Below are positions 8,436 to 18,718 of a DNA stretch of 64,000 bases, piece after piece. Both the position numbers and the translations under genes were made by a program. The stretch's first letter is position 1. Each line of letters opens with the position of its first letter. Source of the stretch: Comamonas thiooxydans (GTDB lineage: Bacteria > Pseudomonadota > Gammaproteobacteria > Burkholderiales > Burkholderiaceae_C); assembly GCF_002157685.2 (NCBI RefSeq), contig NZ_AP026738.1, positions 1,426,001-1,490,000 of the forward strand. Reading direction: 5' to 3'. The notes under the pieces are model-generated. The model was not told the DNA's origin, searched no databases, and saw only the letters and a program-made list of their open reading frames with translations.

Positions 8436-11400
8436 GCGGCACTGGACACAAAAAGACCGGTGGTGCGCATTTCAATTTGTCTCGCTGGGCCCTCGATCAT
8501 GTGGCGCTGACACGCTATTTCATTGTCGTGCTGATGCTGCTGGGCTTTACGGCCTTTTTTCAGCTGGGCCAGGACGAGGATCCTCCGTTCACCTTCCGTG
8601 CCATGGTCATTCGCACCTACTGGCCTGGTGCGACTGCCGAGCAGGTGGCTCAGCAGGTGACGGACAAGATCGAACGCACGCTGCAGGAAGTCCCTTATGC
8701 CGACAAGATCAGCAGCTACTCCAAGCCCGGCGAGTCGCAGGTCATCTTCCAGGTCAAGGACTACTCGCCCCCCAAGGAGGTGCCGCAGCTCTGGTATACG
8801 GTGCGCAAGAAAGTGGGGGATATGCGCTACACCCTGCCGCAGGGTGTGCAGGGGCCGTTTTTCAACGACGATTTCGGTGATGTCTATGGCGTGATCTATG
8901 CGCTGCAGGCCAAGGGCTTCAGCTATGCCGAGCTCAAGACCCTGGCCGACGATGTGCGTCAGCAACTGCTGCAGGTGCCCGATGTGGCCAAGGTCGAGCA
9001 GTTCGGCGTGCAGGACGAAAAGGTCTATGTGGAGCTGTCGCACCGCGCCACGCAGATGGGGCTGAACCTCAAGCAGGTGCTTGATCAGCTCAACCAGCAA
9101 AATGCCGTGGCATCGGCCGGTACCTTGCAGACGCCTGCCGAAACCATTGTGTTGCGTGTGCAAGGCCAGTTCAACGATCTGGAGCAACTGCGTGCCATGC
9201 CCATCATCGGTCAGGGCGGGGCGCAGTTCAGACTTGGCGATATCGCCGAGGTGCACCGCGGCTATGCCGATCCGGCCAATGTCATGGTGCGCTTCCAGGG
9301 CGAGCCTACGGTGGCGCTGGGAGTGTCCATGGTCAAGGGCGGCGACATCATTGCCCTGGGCAAGGCGTTGACCGAGGCCACGGATCGCATCGCCAAAAGC
9401 CTGCCCGTGGGCGTGACGCTCAGCAATATGCAGAACCAGCCCAAGGCGGTGGCGGATTCGGTTAGCGAGTTTCTCCAGGTGCTGGTCGAGGCGGTGGTCG
9501 TGGTGCTTGCCGTGAGCTTTCTGAGCCTGGGCCTGCACAAGCGCCCGGGCCAGCATCCGCTGTGGAAGCGCTGGTATATCGACCCGCGCCCCGGACTGGT
9601 GGTCGGCATCACCATTCCGCTGGTGCTCGCCGCAACCTTCCTGGCCATGTGGTACTGGGATATCGGTCTGCACAAGGTATCGCTGGGTTCGCTCATCATT
9701 GCGCTGGGTTTGCTGGTGGACGACGCCATCATTGCCGTGGAGATGATGGTGCGCAAGATGGAGGAAGGCTACGACAAGTACCGTGCCGCCACCTTTGCCT
9801 ATGAAATCACCTCCAAGCCCATGCTGACCGGCACGCTGATCACGGCAGCGGGCTTTCTGCCCATCGGCATGGCCAAGTCCATGACGGGTGAATACACCTT
9901 CGCCATCTTCGCGGTGACGGTGATTGCGCTGGTGCTCAGCTGGTTTGCCTCGGTGTACTTCGTACCCTATCTGGGCCTGCTGCTGCTCAAGAAGCCGCCG
10001 CATGCCGCCAAGCTGCCGCCCGAAGTGGCATCCGGTGAGGTGTCTGCCGAAGAAGCAGGCATCAACACCAATGCAGGTGAGCATGAGCTGTTCGATACGC
10101 CGTTCTACAACCGCTTTCGCCGCATGGTGAACTGGTGTGTGCAGCACCGCTGGCTGACGATCGGCGCGACGGTGCTGGTGTTCGTGCTGGGTCTGGCGGG
10201 CATGGGCAAGGTGCAGCAGCAGTTCTTCCCAGATTCCAGTCGCCCCGAAGTGCTGGTCGATATATGGTTCCCCGAGGGCACTTCCTTGCAGGCCAACAAG
10301 GAGGTGACGCTGCGCGTGGAAAAGCGCTTTTTGCAGCTTGACGGAGTGGAGTCCGTCAGCGAGTGGATAGGCTCTGGAGCACCGCGCTTCTATCTGCCGC
10401 TGGACCAGGTTTTTCCGCAGAACAACGTCTCCCAGTTCATTCTGGTGGCCAAAGACCTGAAGGCACGCGAGGAAATCCGCAAACAGTTGCCGGCGCTGAT
10501 GGCTGAGGAATTCCCCGAGGTGCGGGCGCGCTCCAAGCTGCTGCCCAACGGGCCTCCCGTGCAATATCCGGTGCAGTTCCGTGTCATGGGCTCGGACCCC
10601 GCCAAGCTGCGCACCTACGCCGATGAAGTCAAGGCGCTCATGCAGGCCAATGCCGATATGCGTGGCGTGAACGACAACTGGAACGAGTCCGTCAAGGTCA
10701 TCCGCCTGCAGGTCGATCAGGACAAGGCGCGTGCCCTGGGTGTGACCAGCCAGTCGATCGCCGACGCCACGGGCATGAACTTCAGCGGCACCACCGTGGG
10801 GCAGTTCCGTGAAGGCGACAAGCTGATCGATATCGTGATGCGCCCGCCCAAGCAGGACCGCGATGCCATTACCGATATCGCGGGTGTCTATGTCACCACG
10901 GCAAACGGGCAGTCCATTCCGCTCACGCAGATTGCCAAGCCCGTCATGGTCTGGGAGCCGGGCGTGATGTGGCGCGAAAAGCGCAACTTCGCGATTACCG
11001 TTCAAGGCGATGTGCGCGAAGGCCTGCAAGGTGCAACGCTGACCAACGAGCTGTTGCCGCAGCTGCGCAAGATGGAGGCTGGCTGGCATGCTGCGGGCGA
11101 CACCGGCTATCGGATCGAAGTGGCCGGTGCCGTGGAGGAAAGTTCCAAGGGGTCGGGGGCCATCGTGGCAGGAGTCCCGGTGCTGCTTTTCCTGACTTTC
11201 ACCCTGCTTATGTTGCAGCTGCGCAGCGTCAGCCGTTCGCTGCTGGTCTTTATCACCGGCCCGCTGGGCATCCCTGGTGTGGCTGCGGCCTTGCTGCTGC
11301 TGAATCGCCCCTTTGGCTTTGTGGCTCTGCTGGGCGTTGTGGCCTTGATGGGCATGATTCAGCGCAATTCGGTCATCCTGATCGATCAGATCGAGAGCGG

Positions 11401-11641
11401 ACGTGCCCAGGGCGTGCCGGCATGGGATGCGATTGTGGAAGCTGCCGTGCATCGCCTGCGCCCCATCGTGCTGACTGCAGCGGCTGCCGTACTGGCCATG
11501 ATTCCGCTGTCGCGCAGCGTGTTCTGGGGCCCCATGGCTGTGGCCATCATGGGCGGTCTGATTGTGGCGACCGTGCTGACCCTGCTGGCCTTGCCCGCCA
11601 TGTATGCGGCGGCTTTCCGCATCAGAAAGGAAACGGCCTGA
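8432..11641 (+). CDS. RND efflux permease
   Basis: A 1069-residue inner-membrane proton-driven pump with the usual plan: TM1 near residue 25, a large periplasmic loop, TM2-6, a second loop and TM8-12. The TM4 segment SLIIALGLLVDDAIIAVEMMVRKMEE holds the paired Asp residues that relay protons. The second loop is preceded by HRWLTIGATVLVFVLGLAG. It starts inside the last codons of its adaptor gene, so the two are co-translated. It resembles AcrB/MexB-like heavy-drug pumps of the less characterised type common in Comamonadaceae. Confidence 0.93.
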   Translation: MSGTGHKKTGGAHFNLSRWALDHVALTRYFIVVLMLLGFTAFFQLGQDEDPPFTFRAMVIRTYWPGATAEQVAQQVTDKIERTLQEVPYADKISSYSKPGESQVIFQVKDYSPPKEVPQLWYTVRKKVGDMRYTLPQGVQGPFFNDDFGDVYGVIYALQAKGFSYAELKTLADDVRQQLLQVPDVAKVEQFGVQDEKVYVELSHRATQMGLNLKQVLDQLNQQNAVASAGTLQTPAETIVLRVQGQFNDLEQLRAMPIIGQGGAQFRLGDIAEVHRGYADPANVMVRFQGEPTVALGVSMVKGGDIIALGKALTEATDRIAKSLPVGVTLSNMQNQPKAVADSVSEFLQVLVEAVVVVLAVSFLSLGLHKRPGQHPLWKRWYIDPRPGLVVGITIPLVLAATFLAMWYWDIGLHKVSLGSLIIALGLLVDDAIIAVEMMVRKMEEGYDKYRAATFAYEITSKPMLTGTLITAAGFLPIGMAKSMTGEYTFAIFAVTVIALVLSWFASVYFVPYLGLLLLKKPPHAAKLPPEVASGEVSAEEAGINTNAGEHELFDTPFYNRFRRMVNWCVQHRWLTIGATVLVFVLGLAGMGKVQQQFFPDSSRPEVLVDIWFPEGTSLQANKEVTLRVEKRFLQLDGVESVSEWIGSGAPRFYLPLDQVFPQNNVSQFILVAKDLKAREEIRKQLPALMAEEFPEVRARSKLLPNGPPVQYPVQFRVMGSDPAKLRTYADEVKALMQANADMRGVNDNWNESVKVIRLQVDQDKARALGVTSQSIADATGMNFSGTTVGQFREGDKLIDIVMRPPKQDRDAITDIAGVYVTTANGQSIPLTQIAKPVMVWEPGVMWREKRNFAITVQGDVREGLQGATLTNELLPQLRKMEAGWHAAGDTGYRIEVAGAVEESSKGSGAIVAGVPVLLFLTFTLLMLQLRSVSRSLLVFITGPLGIPGVAAALLLLNRPFGFVALLGVVALMGMIQRNSVILIDQIESGRAQGVPAWDAIVEAAVHRLRPIVLTAAAAVLAMIPLSRSVFWGPMAVAIMGGLIVATVLTLLALPAMYAAAFRIRKETA

Positions 11642-11726
11642 GCCTGTTCTGAAAGAAAGACAGCCAATTTTGCGGCTAGAATCTGCGTCTTGACCTCAGT
11701 AAGCGTAAATTTGCGCATTGCTGACC

Positions 11727-11813
11727 GCGCGGGTGGCGAAATTGGTAGACGCACCAGGTTTAGGTCCTGACGGTGGCAACACCGTGCCGGTTCGAGTCCG
11801 GCTCCGCGCACCA
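11727..11813 (+). tRNA. tRNA-Leu (anticodon TAG)
   Basis: An 87-nt tRNA with encoded CCA. The acceptor stem GCGCGGG pairs with the TCCGCGC end. The anticodon loop TTTAGGT has TAG at 11761-11763. There is a long variable arm, as expected for a class II leucine tRNA, and the T-loop is GGTTCGAGTCC. Confidence 0.97.
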
Positions 11814-11840
11814 GACATTGGCAGTCCCTGCCGCCTCCAG

Positions 11841-11876
11841 CCCGTAACCCCAAGCCGTTACGGGCTTTTTCTTTTC
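11841..11876 (+). terminator. Rho-independent terminator after tRNA-Leu
   Basis: Stem CCCGTAAC (11841-11848) with GTTACGGG (11857-11864), an 8-nt loop, then CTTTTTCTTTT. A textbook intrinsic terminator 27 bp after the tRNA. Confidence 0.9.
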
Positions 11877-11957
11877 CTGCCCCTGCTTTGCAGGCGCGGC
11901 GTCAGCTTTTAAGGCAAACCCCTGTAGGGCGATGGCGGAGCCTGCGCAGCGCCTCGT

Positions 11958-11963
11958 TATAAT
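11958..11963 (+). promoter_or_regulatory. Candidate -10 box upstream of tig
   Basis: A perfect TATAAT occurs about 186 bp upstream of the trigger factor start, in the only non-coding interval between tRNA-Leu and tig. No good -35 hexamer is seen at 17 bp, so the call rests on the -10 alone and implies a long 5' leader. Confidence 0.35.
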
Positions 11964-12148
11964 GGTCGGCTTCGCCTGTTCCTGATTTGAACAAATGCCT
12001 GGCGCCAGACGCTGGGGCAAATGACCGGGGCAGGCTCTGGAAATTTGTGGTGCCGCATGTCGTTGGGTATGCGCGCACTGTGACTTTGCGCAATACGGTG
12101 CGGGTTGCCTGGCAATCTGCACGGTCCTCATCCCTCTTAGGAAAAATC

Positions 12149-13459
12149 ATGGCCGTTAACGTTGAAACTCTTGAAAAGCTCGAGCGCAAGATCACGCTGA
12201 GCGTGCCCCTGTCTGCGATCCAGTCTGAAGTTGATGCTCGCCTGAAGAAGGTGGCGCGCACCGTGAAGATGGACGGCTTCCGTCCTGGCAAGGTGCCCAT
12301 GAGCGTTGTGGCTCAGCGTTATGGCTACTCCGTGCAATACGAAGTGCTGAACGACAAGGTGGGCGAGGCTTTTGCCGCTGCCGTGAACGAAGCTGATCTG
12401 CGCGTTGCCGGTCAGCCCAAGATCACCGAGAAGGAAGGCGCTCCCGAAGGCGAAGCACAATTCGATGCCGTGTTTGAAGTCATGCCCGAAGTCAAGATCG
12501 GCGATCTGACTGCAGCCGAAGTGGAAAAGCTGTCCACCAGCGTGGACGACGCAGCCATCGACAAGACCGTGGACATTCTGCGCAAGCAGCGTCGCACCTT
12601 CACCGAGCGCGCTGCCGGTGAAGCAGCCGTGGACGGTGACCGCGTGACCGTGGACTTCGAAGGCAAGATCGACGGCGAGACTTTCTCCGGCGGCAAGGCT
12701 GAAGACTTCCAGTTCCTGGTCGGCGAAGGCCAGATGCTCAAGGAATTCGAAGACGCAACCCGCGGCATGAAGGCTGGCGAGTCCAAGACTTTCCCCCTGG
12801 CCTTCCCCGCTGACTACCACGGTGCCGATGTGGCTGGCAAGACTGCCGACTTCCTGGTGACCGTCAAGAAGGTGGAAGCTCCCAACCTGCCCGAAGTGAA
12901 CGAAGAATTCGTCAAGACTCTGGGTGTGGACGGCGGCTCTGTTGAGGCCCTGCGCGACGACATCAAGAAGAACCTGGAGCGCGAAGTGAAGTTCCGCGTT
13001 CAAGGCCGCAACAAGCAAGCCGTGATGGACGCCCTGGTGTCCGTGGCCGAGCTGGATCTGCCCAAGGCTTCCGTGCAAGCTGAAGTGGGTCGCCTGCTGG
13101 AAGGTGCGCGCGCCGAACTGGAGCAGCGCGGCATCAAGGACGCAGCCAAGGCTGAAATCCCTGAAGACATCTTCCTGCCCCAAGCCGAGCGTCGCGTGCG
13201 CTTGGGTCTGGTGGTGGCCGAGCTGGTCAAGACCAACAACCTCCAAGCCACTGCCGAGCAGATCAAGGCTCATGTGGAAGAGCTGGCATCCAGCTACGAG
13301 AAGCCCGAAGACGTGGTGCGCTGGTACTTCGGCGACCGCAACCGTCTGGCTGAAGTGGAAGCCGTTGTGATCGAAAACAACGTGACCGAGTTCGTGCTGG
13401 GCAAGGCCAAGGTGACCGACAAGGCCGTTTCTTTCGACGAACTGATGGGTCAAGCCTAA
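12149..13459 (+). CDS. tig: Trigger factor, ribosome-associated chaperone and prolyl isomerase
   Basis: A 436-residue chaperone that binds the ribosomal exit tunnel and folds nascent chains. The N-terminal ribosome-binding domain has [16 protein letters not shown] (about residues 44-59), a version of the GFRxGKVP signature that contacts the ribosome. The FKBP-like PPIase domain follows (about 160-245, with [19 protein letters not shown]). The rest is the helical chaperone body. The start ATG 12149 has AGGA upstream, and upstream in-frame codons look non-coding. It heads the tig-clpP-clpX-lon quality-control group. Confidence 0.97.
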   Translation: MAVNVETLEKLERKITLSVPLSAIQSEVDARLKKVARTVKMDGFRPGKVPMSVVAQRYGYSVQYEVLNDKVGEAFAAAVNEADLRVAGQPKITEKEGAPEGEAQFDAVFEVMPEVKIGDLTAAEVEKLSTSVDDAAIDKTVDILRKQRRTFTERAAGEAAVDGDRVTVDFEGKIDGETFSGGKAEDFQFLVGEGQMLKEFEDATRGMKAGESKTFPLAFPADYHGADVAGKTADFLVTVKKVEAPNLPEVNEEFVKTLGVDGGSVEALRDDIKKNLEREVKFRVQGRNKQAVMDALVSVAELDLPKASVQAEVGRLLEGARAELEQRGIKDAAKAEIPEDIFLPQAERRVRLGLVVAELVKTNNLQATAEQIKAHVEELASSYEKPEDVVRWYFGDRNRLAEVEAVVIENNVTEFVLGKAKVTDKAVSFDELMGQA

Positions 13460-13514
13460 GGGCTGGATCTTTTATCGGTGCTTGCCCTAGGCAAGTTCCG
13501 ATAACTTGAATTGC

Positions 13515-13551
13515 GGGGCTTGTGCTTTTGCGCGCAAGCCCCATTTTCTTT
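13515..13551 (+). terminator. Rho-independent terminator after tig
   Basis: Stem GGGGCTTG (13515-13522) with CAAGCCCC (13535-13542), followed by ATTTTCTTTT. It separates tig from clpP, so clpP probably also has its own promoter or partial read-through. Confidence 0.85.
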
Positions 13552-13592
13552 TCAGAATGCGGCTACAGTAGGCGCATAGCACTGGAGAAAAC

Positions 13593-14201
13593 ATGAGCGC
13601 ATTGGATACATTGGGTTTGGGCATGGTGCCCATGGTCATTGAACAGTCGGGTCGCGGTGAGCGCTCCTATGATATTTATTCGCGTCTGCTCAAGGAGCGC
13701 GTGATTTTCCTGGTGGGCGAGGTTAACGATCAGACCGCCAACCTGGTGGTAGCCCAGTTGTTGTTCCTGGAAAGCGAAAATCCTGACAAGGACATTTCCT
13801 TCTATATCAACTCCCCCGGCGGCAGTGTGACGGCAGGCATGGCGATTTTTGACACCATGAACTTCATCAAGCCTGATGTCTCGACGCTGTGCACCGGCAT
13901 GGCGGCGAGCATGGGTGCTTTCCTGCTGTCGGCCGGAGCAAAGGGCAAGCGCTATGCACTGCCCAATGCCCAGGTCATGATTCACCAGCCTCTGGGCGGT
14001 GCACGTGGTCAGGCGACCGAAATCGAAATTCATGCCCGCGAAATCATCAAGACCCGCGAGCGCCTGAACAAAATACTCGCCGAGCGTACCGGTCAGCCCC
14101 TGGAAAAGATTCAGAACGACACCGAGCGTGACTATTTCCTTTCCGCCGATGAGGCTAAGGAATACGGCCTGGTTGACCAGGTAATCAGCAAGCGTTCCTG
14201 A
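13593..14201 (+). CDS. clpP: ATP-dependent Clp protease proteolytic subunit
   Basis: A 202-residue serine protease that forms the tetradecameric ClpP chamber. The catalytic Ser lies in [16 protein letters not shown] (about residue 106) and the His in [10 protein letters not shown] (about residue 131). The Asp follows in the [11 protein letters not shown] region. The oxyanion segment [12 protein letters not shown] is intact. It lies upstream of clpX with a 176-bp gap. Confidence 0.98.
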   Translation: MSALDTLGLGMVPMVIEQSGRGERSYDIYSRLLKERVIFLVGEVNDQTANLVVAQLLFLESENPDKDISFYINSPGGSVTAGMAIFDTMNFIKPDVSTLCTGMAASMGAFLLSAGAKGKRYALPNAQVMIHQPLGGARGQATEIEIHAREIIKTRERLNKILAERTGQPLEKIQNDTERDYFLSADEAKEYGLVDQVISKRS

Positions 14202-14377
14202 AATGCATAGCACCGAGCCCCATGTCTGATTGGGCTTGCGGGTGCTAGCAATGAAAAACCTGGGAGCAGCTGACTGGCTCCCGGGACTTGCTCGGCGGCG
14301 TTTGTCCCTGATGGCCTACGCCGCCTTGTCTTTGGTTATCATTAATTTTCGTTTTTTCGTAACGAGGCACAGCCCCC

Positions 14378-15640
14378 ATGGCCGATAAAAAAGGCTCTTC
14401 CACCGAAAAGAATTTGTATTGCACCTTCTGCGGCAAAAGCCAGCACGAGGTCAAGAAGCTGATCGCCGGCCCGTCCGTGTTCATCTGCGACGAGTGCATC
14501 GACTTGTGCAATGAGATCATTCGCGACGAACAGCCTGCCGTCGATGCCAAGGAAGGTCGCGGCGATCTGCCGACGCCCGCCGAAATCAAGGTCAATCTCG
14601 ACAACTATGTGATCGGTCAGGAGCAGGCCAAGCGTACGCTGGCCGTGGCGGTCTACAACCACTACAAGCGCCTGAATCACAAGGACAAGGCCGGCAAGGA
14701 CGATGTGGAGCTCAGCAAGAGCAATATCTTGCTGATCGGTCCCACAGGTTCGGGCAAAACCTTGCTGGCTCAAACGCTGGCGCGTCAGCTCAACGTGCCA
14801 TTCGTGATGGCCGATGCCACCACGCTGACCGAGGCTGGCTATGTGGGCGAGGACGTCGAGAACATCATTCAGAAACTGCTGCAAAGCTGTGAGTACGACG
14901 TCGAGCGTGCTCAGCGTGGCATTGTCTACATCGATGAAATCGACAAGATCTCCCGGAAGTCTGACAACCCCAGCATCACGCGTGACGTATCGGGCGAGGG
15001 CGTGCAGCAGGCGCTGCTCAAGCTGATCGAAGGCACGATGGCCAGCATTCCGCCACAGGGCGGGCGCAAGCATCCGAACCAGGACTTTCTGCAGATCGAC
15101 ACCACCAATATCCTGTTCATCTGCAGCGGCGCGTTCGCGGGACTGGAAAAAGTCATCGAAAACCGCACCGAGGCTTCGGGCATAGGCTTTGGCGCTACCG
15201 TCAAGAGCAAGAAGCAGCGCTCCATCTCGGAGATGTTCCTCGAGATCGAGCCTGAGGATCTGATCAAGTTCGGCATCATCCCCGAGCTGGTGGGGCGTAT
15301 GCCCGTGGTGACGGCGCTGGCCGAACTCAGCGAAGACGCACTGGTACAGATCCTGACCGAGCCCAAGAATGCGCTGGTCAAGCAGTACAGCAAGCTGCTG
15401 GCCATGGAGGGTGTGGAGTTGGAGATCCGCCCCGCGGCCTTGAAGGCGATCGCCCGCAAGGCCCTGGCTCGCAAGACCGGTGCCCGCGGCCTGCGCTCCA
15501 TCGTCGAGCAGGCACTGATCAGCACCATGTTCGAGTTGCCGACCGCCGAGAATGTGGAAAAGGTAGTGGTGGAGGAAGCTACCATTGAAGACGGCAAGGA
15601 GCCGCTGCTGGTTTACCGCGAAGCGGCCAAAAAGGCCTGA
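14378..15640 (+). CDS. clpX: ClpX, ATP-dependent unfoldase of ClpXP
   Basis: A 420-residue AAA+ unfoldase. The N-terminal zinc domain has the four cysteines of CTFCGK...[10 protein letters not shown] (residues about 15-43). Walker A is GPTGSGKT near residue 126, Walker B is [10 protein letters not shown], and sensor 2 is in the [11 protein letters not shown] segment. Length is standard. It delivers tagged substrates to ClpP from the gene just upstream. Confidence 0.98.
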   Translation: MADKKGSSTEKNLYCTFCGKSQHEVKKLIAGPSVFICDECIDLCNEIIRDEQPAVDAKEGRGDLPTPAEIKVNLDNYVIGQEQAKRTLAVAVYNHYKRLNHKDKAGKDDVELSKSNILLIGPTGSGKTLLAQTLARQLNVPFVMADATTLTEAGYVGEDVENIIQKLLQSCEYDVERAQRGIVYIDEIDKISRKSDNPSITRDVSGEGVQQALLKLIEGTMASIPPQGGRKHPNQDFLQIDTTNILFICSGAFAGLEKVIENRTEASGIGFGATVKSKKQRSISEMFLEIEPEDLIKFGIIPELVGRMPVVTALAELSEDALVQILTEPKNALVKQYSKLLAMEGVELEIRPAALKAIARKALARKTGARGLRSIVEQALISTMFELPTAENVEKVVVEEATIEDGKEPLLVYREAAKKA

Positions 15641-15660
15641 TACTGTGCTTGCGTGCAAGG

Positions 15661-15743
15661 CGGGCCCTCCAATGGGCCCGCGTTGTAGCCTGCGGCTGAA
15701 AGGCAATGCCCCTGGGGCGGCAAAAACAATTTGCCCCCAGGGG
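15661..15743 (+). promoter_or_regulatory. Two stable hairpins between clpX and lon
   Basis: The first is CGGGCCC (15661-15667) with GGGCCCG (15674-15680). The second is CCCCTGGGG (15709-15717) with CCCCAGGGG (15735-15743), extended inside by GCAAA/TTTGC after a 2-nt bulge. Neither is followed by a T-tract, so they look more like leader or processing structures than simple terminators. Confidence 0.5.
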
Positions 15744-15795
15744 TTGAAATACACCGGTAAGCGGACCATCTTCCGCTGAGAAACCGAGGATACCT

Positions 15796-18210
15796 ATGTC
15801 TGGACAAACCCCTTTGCCTTCTACCGAGCTGGACCTGCCACTGCTGCCGCTGCGCGATGTGGTGGTGTTTCCGCATATGGTGATTCCGCTGTTCGTGGGG
15901 CGTGCCAAGAGCATCAAGGCTCTGGAGCTGGCCATGGAAGGCGACCGCCGCATCATGCTGGTGGCGCAGAAGACGGCCTCCAAGGACGAGCCTGCTGCGG
16001 AAGACATGTTTGATGTGGGCTGTGTCTCCACCATCTTGCAGATGCTCAAGCTGCCCGACGGCACCGTGAAGGTGCTGGTGGAAGGCCAACAGCGCGCGCT
16101 GGTCAAGCAGGTTGCCGATGAAGAGTCTCACTTCACTGCATCTGTGACGCCCGTGGAGCCCGAAGGCGATGCCCATGAGCAAAGCGAAATCGAAGCGTTG
16201 CGCCGCGCCGTGACCCAGCAGTTTGACCAGTACGTCAAACTCAACAAGAAAATTCCTCAGGAAATCCTGACTTCGATCGCCAGCATTGACGATGCCGGTC
16301 GTCTGACGGACACCATTGCGGCGCACCTGCCTCTCAAGCTCGAGAGCAAGCAGGCGGTGCTGGATCTGGTGGATATCAAGGAGCGTCTGGAAAACCTGTT
16401 CGAGCAACTCGAGCGCGAGGTCGATATCCTCAACGTCGACAAGCGCATCCGTGGCCGCGTCAAGCGCCAGATGGAGAAGAATCAGCGCGACTTCTATCTG
16501 AATGAGCAGGTCAAGGCCATCCAGAAGGAGTTGGGCGAGGGTGAGGACGGTGCCGACATCGAGGAGATCGAGAAAAAGATCAAGCTCGCCAAGATGCCTG
16601 CCGAGGCTCGCAAAAAGGCTGAGGCCGAACTCAAGAAGCTCAAGCTGATGTCCCCCATGTCGGCTGAAGCTTCGGTGGTGCGCAACTACATCGAAGTGCT
16701 GACCGGCCTGCCCTGGAGCAAGAAGACCAAGATCAAGCACAATCTGGCGAATGCCGAGGAAGTGCTGAACGAAGATCACTTTGGCCTGGAAAAGGTCAAG
16801 GACCGCATTCTTGAGTATCTTGCCGTGCAGCAGCGTGTGGACAAGGTCAAGGCGCCCATTCTGTGCCTGGTGGGTCCTCCCGGCGTGGGCAAGACCTCGC
16901 TGGGGCAGTCCATTGCCAAGGCCACAGGACGCAAGTACGTGCGCATGGCGCTGGGCGGCATGCGAGACGAGGCGGAGATTCGCGGTCACCGCCGTACCTA
17001 TATTGGCGCCATGCCCGGCAAGGTGCTGCAGAGCCTGGAGAAGGTCGGTACGCGCAATCCCCTGTTCCTGCTGGACGAAATCGACAAGCTGGGCATGGAC
17101 TTCCGTGGCGATCCTTCGAGCGCGCTGCTGGAAGTGCTGGACCCCGAACAGAACAACAAGTTTGGTGACCACTACGTGGAGGTCGACTTCGACCTGTCCG
17201 ACGTGATGTTTGTGGCGACTTCCAACTCCATGAACATTCCTTCGGCCTTGCTGGATCGCATGGAGGTGATTCGTCTGTCGGGCTATACCGAAGACGAAAA
17301 AACCAATATCGCCATCCGCTATCTGCTGCCCAAGCAGATCACCAACAACGGCGTGAAGGACGGCGAGCTGGAAGTGACCGAAGCCGCGATTCGTGACATC
17401 GTGCGCTACTACACCCGCGAAGCGGGCGTGCGTTCGCTTGAGCGCGAGCTGTCCAAGATTTGCCGCAAGGTGGTCAAGGGCTTGCAACTTGGCAAGCTTC
17501 AGCCCAAGGTGGAGGTGAATGCCGACAACCTCAATGAATATCTGGGCGTGCGCAAGTTCAGCTATGGCCGTGCCGAGCATGCCAATCAGGTGGGGCAGGT
17601 TGTGGGTCTGGCCTGGACCGAAGTCGGCGGCGATCTGCTGACCATCGAAGCCGCCACCATGCCTGGCAAGGGCGTCATTACGCGCACAGGTTCTCTGGGC
17701 GATGTGATGAAGGAGTCGGTCGAAGCTGCTCGCACCGTGGTGCGCAGTCGCGCTCGTTTGCTTGGCATCAAGGATGAAGCCTTCGAGAAAAAGGACATCC
17801 ATGTGCACGTGCCTGACGGCGCCACACCCAAGGATGGCCCCAGCGCCGGTGCAGCGATGACGACAGCTTTTGTCTCGGCTCTCACTGGCATTCCCGTGCG
17901 AGCTGATGTGGCCATGACCGGTGAAATCACCTTGCGCGGTGAAGTCACGGCGATCGGCGGCCTCAAGGAAAAGCTGCTGGCTGCTCTGCGCGGTGGTATC
18001 AAGACCGTGCTCATTCCTGAAGAGAATGCCAAGGATTTGCAGGACATTCCCGATAATGTGAAGAGCGGTCTGGAAATCGTTCCTGTGAAGTGGATCGATC
18101 AGGTTCTCAAGGTGGCCCTGGAGCGCGTGCCGGATCCTTTGACTGAGGAAGCTGTAGCCGCCGTGGCGTCCACCGATGCCAAGCCGGTAGAGGCGGCCAT
18201 CAAGCATTGA
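15796..18210 (+). CDS. lon: Lon protease
   Basis: An 804-residue ATP-dependent serine protease (LonA type). The N-terminal substrate domain starts PLLPLRDVVVFPHMVIPLFVGR. The AAA+ module has Walker A GPPGVGKTSLGQS near residue 360 and Walker B LFLLDEIDKLG. The proteolytic domain has the catalytic Ser in PKDGPSAGAAMTTAF (about residue 684) and the paired Lys about 43 residues later in AIGGLKEKLLAA. Length and domain order are normal. It degrades damaged and regulatory proteins in the cytosol. Confidence 0.98.
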   Translation: MSGQTPLPSTELDLPLLPLRDVVVFPHMVIPLFVGRAKSIKALELAMEGDRRIMLVAQKTASKDEPAAEDMFDVGCVSTILQMLKLPDGTVKVLVEGQQRALVKQVADEESHFTASVTPVEPEGDAHEQSEIEALRRAVTQQFDQYVKLNKKIPQEILTSIASIDDAGRLTDTIAAHLPLKLESKQAVLDLVDIKERLENLFEQLEREVDILNVDKRIRGRVKRQMEKNQRDFYLNEQVKAIQKELGEGEDGADIEEIEKKIKLAKMPAEARKKAEAELKKLKLMSPMSAEASVVRNYIEVLTGLPWSKKTKIKHNLANAEEVLNEDHFGLEKVKDRILEYLAVQQRVDKVKAPILCLVGPPGVGKTSLGQSIAKATGRKYVRMALGGMRDEAEIRGHRRTYIGAMPGKVLQSLEKVGTRNPLFLLDEIDKLGMDFRGDPSSALLEVLDPEQNNKFGDHYVEVDFDLSDVMFVATSNSMNIPSALLDRMEVIRLSGYTEDEKTNIAIRYLLPKQITNNGVKDGELEVTEAAIRDIVRYYTREAGVRSLERELSKICRKVVKGLQLGKLQPKVEVNADNLNEYLGVRKFSYGRAEHANQVGQVVGLAWTEVGGDLLTIEAATMPGKGVITRTGSLGDVMKESVEAARTVVRSRARLLGIKDEAFEKKDIHVHVPDGATPKDGPSAGAAMTTAFVSALTGIPVRADVAMTGEITLRGEVTAIGGLKEKLLAALRGGIKTVLIPEENAKDLQDIPDNVKSGLEIVPVKWIDQVLKVALERVPDPLTEEAVAAVASTDAKPVEAAIKH

Positions 18211-18319
18211 TGCTTGTTTTGTGAAAATTGTGGCGTTTTTTCTGGGAGGGCTCAGAACTGCGCTACAATTCATCCATCGCAGCAAACAACGTTGTACAAT
18301 GTTGGGCTTCGGTAGATAT

Positions 18320-18395
18320 GCGGGAATAGCTCAGTTGGTAGAGCGATACCTTGCCAAGGTATAGGTCGACGGTTCGAACCCGTTTTCCCGCTCCA
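18320..18395 (+). tRNA. tRNA-Gly (anticodon GCC), copy 1
   Basis: A 76-nt tRNA with encoded CCA. Acceptor GCGGGAA pairs with TTCCCGC, the anticodon loop TTGCCAA carries GCC, and the T-arm is GGTTCGAACC. First of four identical copies. Confidence 0.97.
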
Positions 18396-18452
18396 GGTTT
18401 TAAGAACCTGTAGCAATACAGGTTCGCATCAGAAAGCGAAAGCTTTTTGAAT

Positions 18453-18528
18453 GCGGGAATAGCTCAGTTGGTAGAGCGATACCTTGCCAAGGTATAGGTC
18501 GACGGTTCGAACCCGTTTTCCCGCTCCA
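18453..18528 (+). tRNA. tRNA-Gly (anticodon GCC), copy 2
   Basis: Identical in sequence to copy 1, offset by exactly 133 bp. Confidence 0.97.
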
Positions 18529-18585
18529 GGTTTTCAGGGCCTGTAGCAATACAGGCTCGCATCAGAAAGCGAAAGCTTTTTGAAT

Positions 18586-18661
18586 GCGGGAATAGCTCAG
18601 TTGGTAGAGCGATACCTTGCCAAGGTATAGGTCGACGGTTCGAACCCGTTTTCCCGCTCCA
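18586..18661 (+). tRNA. tRNA-Gly (anticodon GCC), copy 3
   Basis: Identical in sequence to copy 1, again offset by 133 bp from the previous copy. Confidence 0.97.
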
Positions 18662-18718
18662 GGTTTTCAGAGCCTGTAGCAATACAGGTTCGCATCAGAA
18701 AGCGAAGGCTTTTTGAAT

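Noticed and set aside
8402..11452. A 1016-codon open frame antisense to the RND permease gene
   Set aside because: It mirrors the codon bias of the GC-rich permease gene, has a His/Gln/Leu-rich composition typical of antisense frames and shows no domain.
11987..12148. N-terminal extension of the trigger factor frame
   Set aside because: The conserved trigger factor N-terminus begins at 12149 with a ribosome site. The extension lies in the leader after the -10 box.
14207..14290. Imperfect hairpins between clpP and clpX as terminators
   Set aside because: The stems are interrupted and there is no T-tract. clpP and clpX are commonly co-transcribed, so no terminator is called.
15613..18285. An 890-codon open frame antisense to lon
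   Set aside because: It covers the lon gene end to end, has no recognisable motif and is explained by high GC codon usage on the other strand.
18396..18718. CRISPR-like regular repeats
   Set aside because: The regular units are tRNA-Gly genes plus homogeneous spacers. Unit length and content do not fit a CRISPR array, and no cas gene is present.
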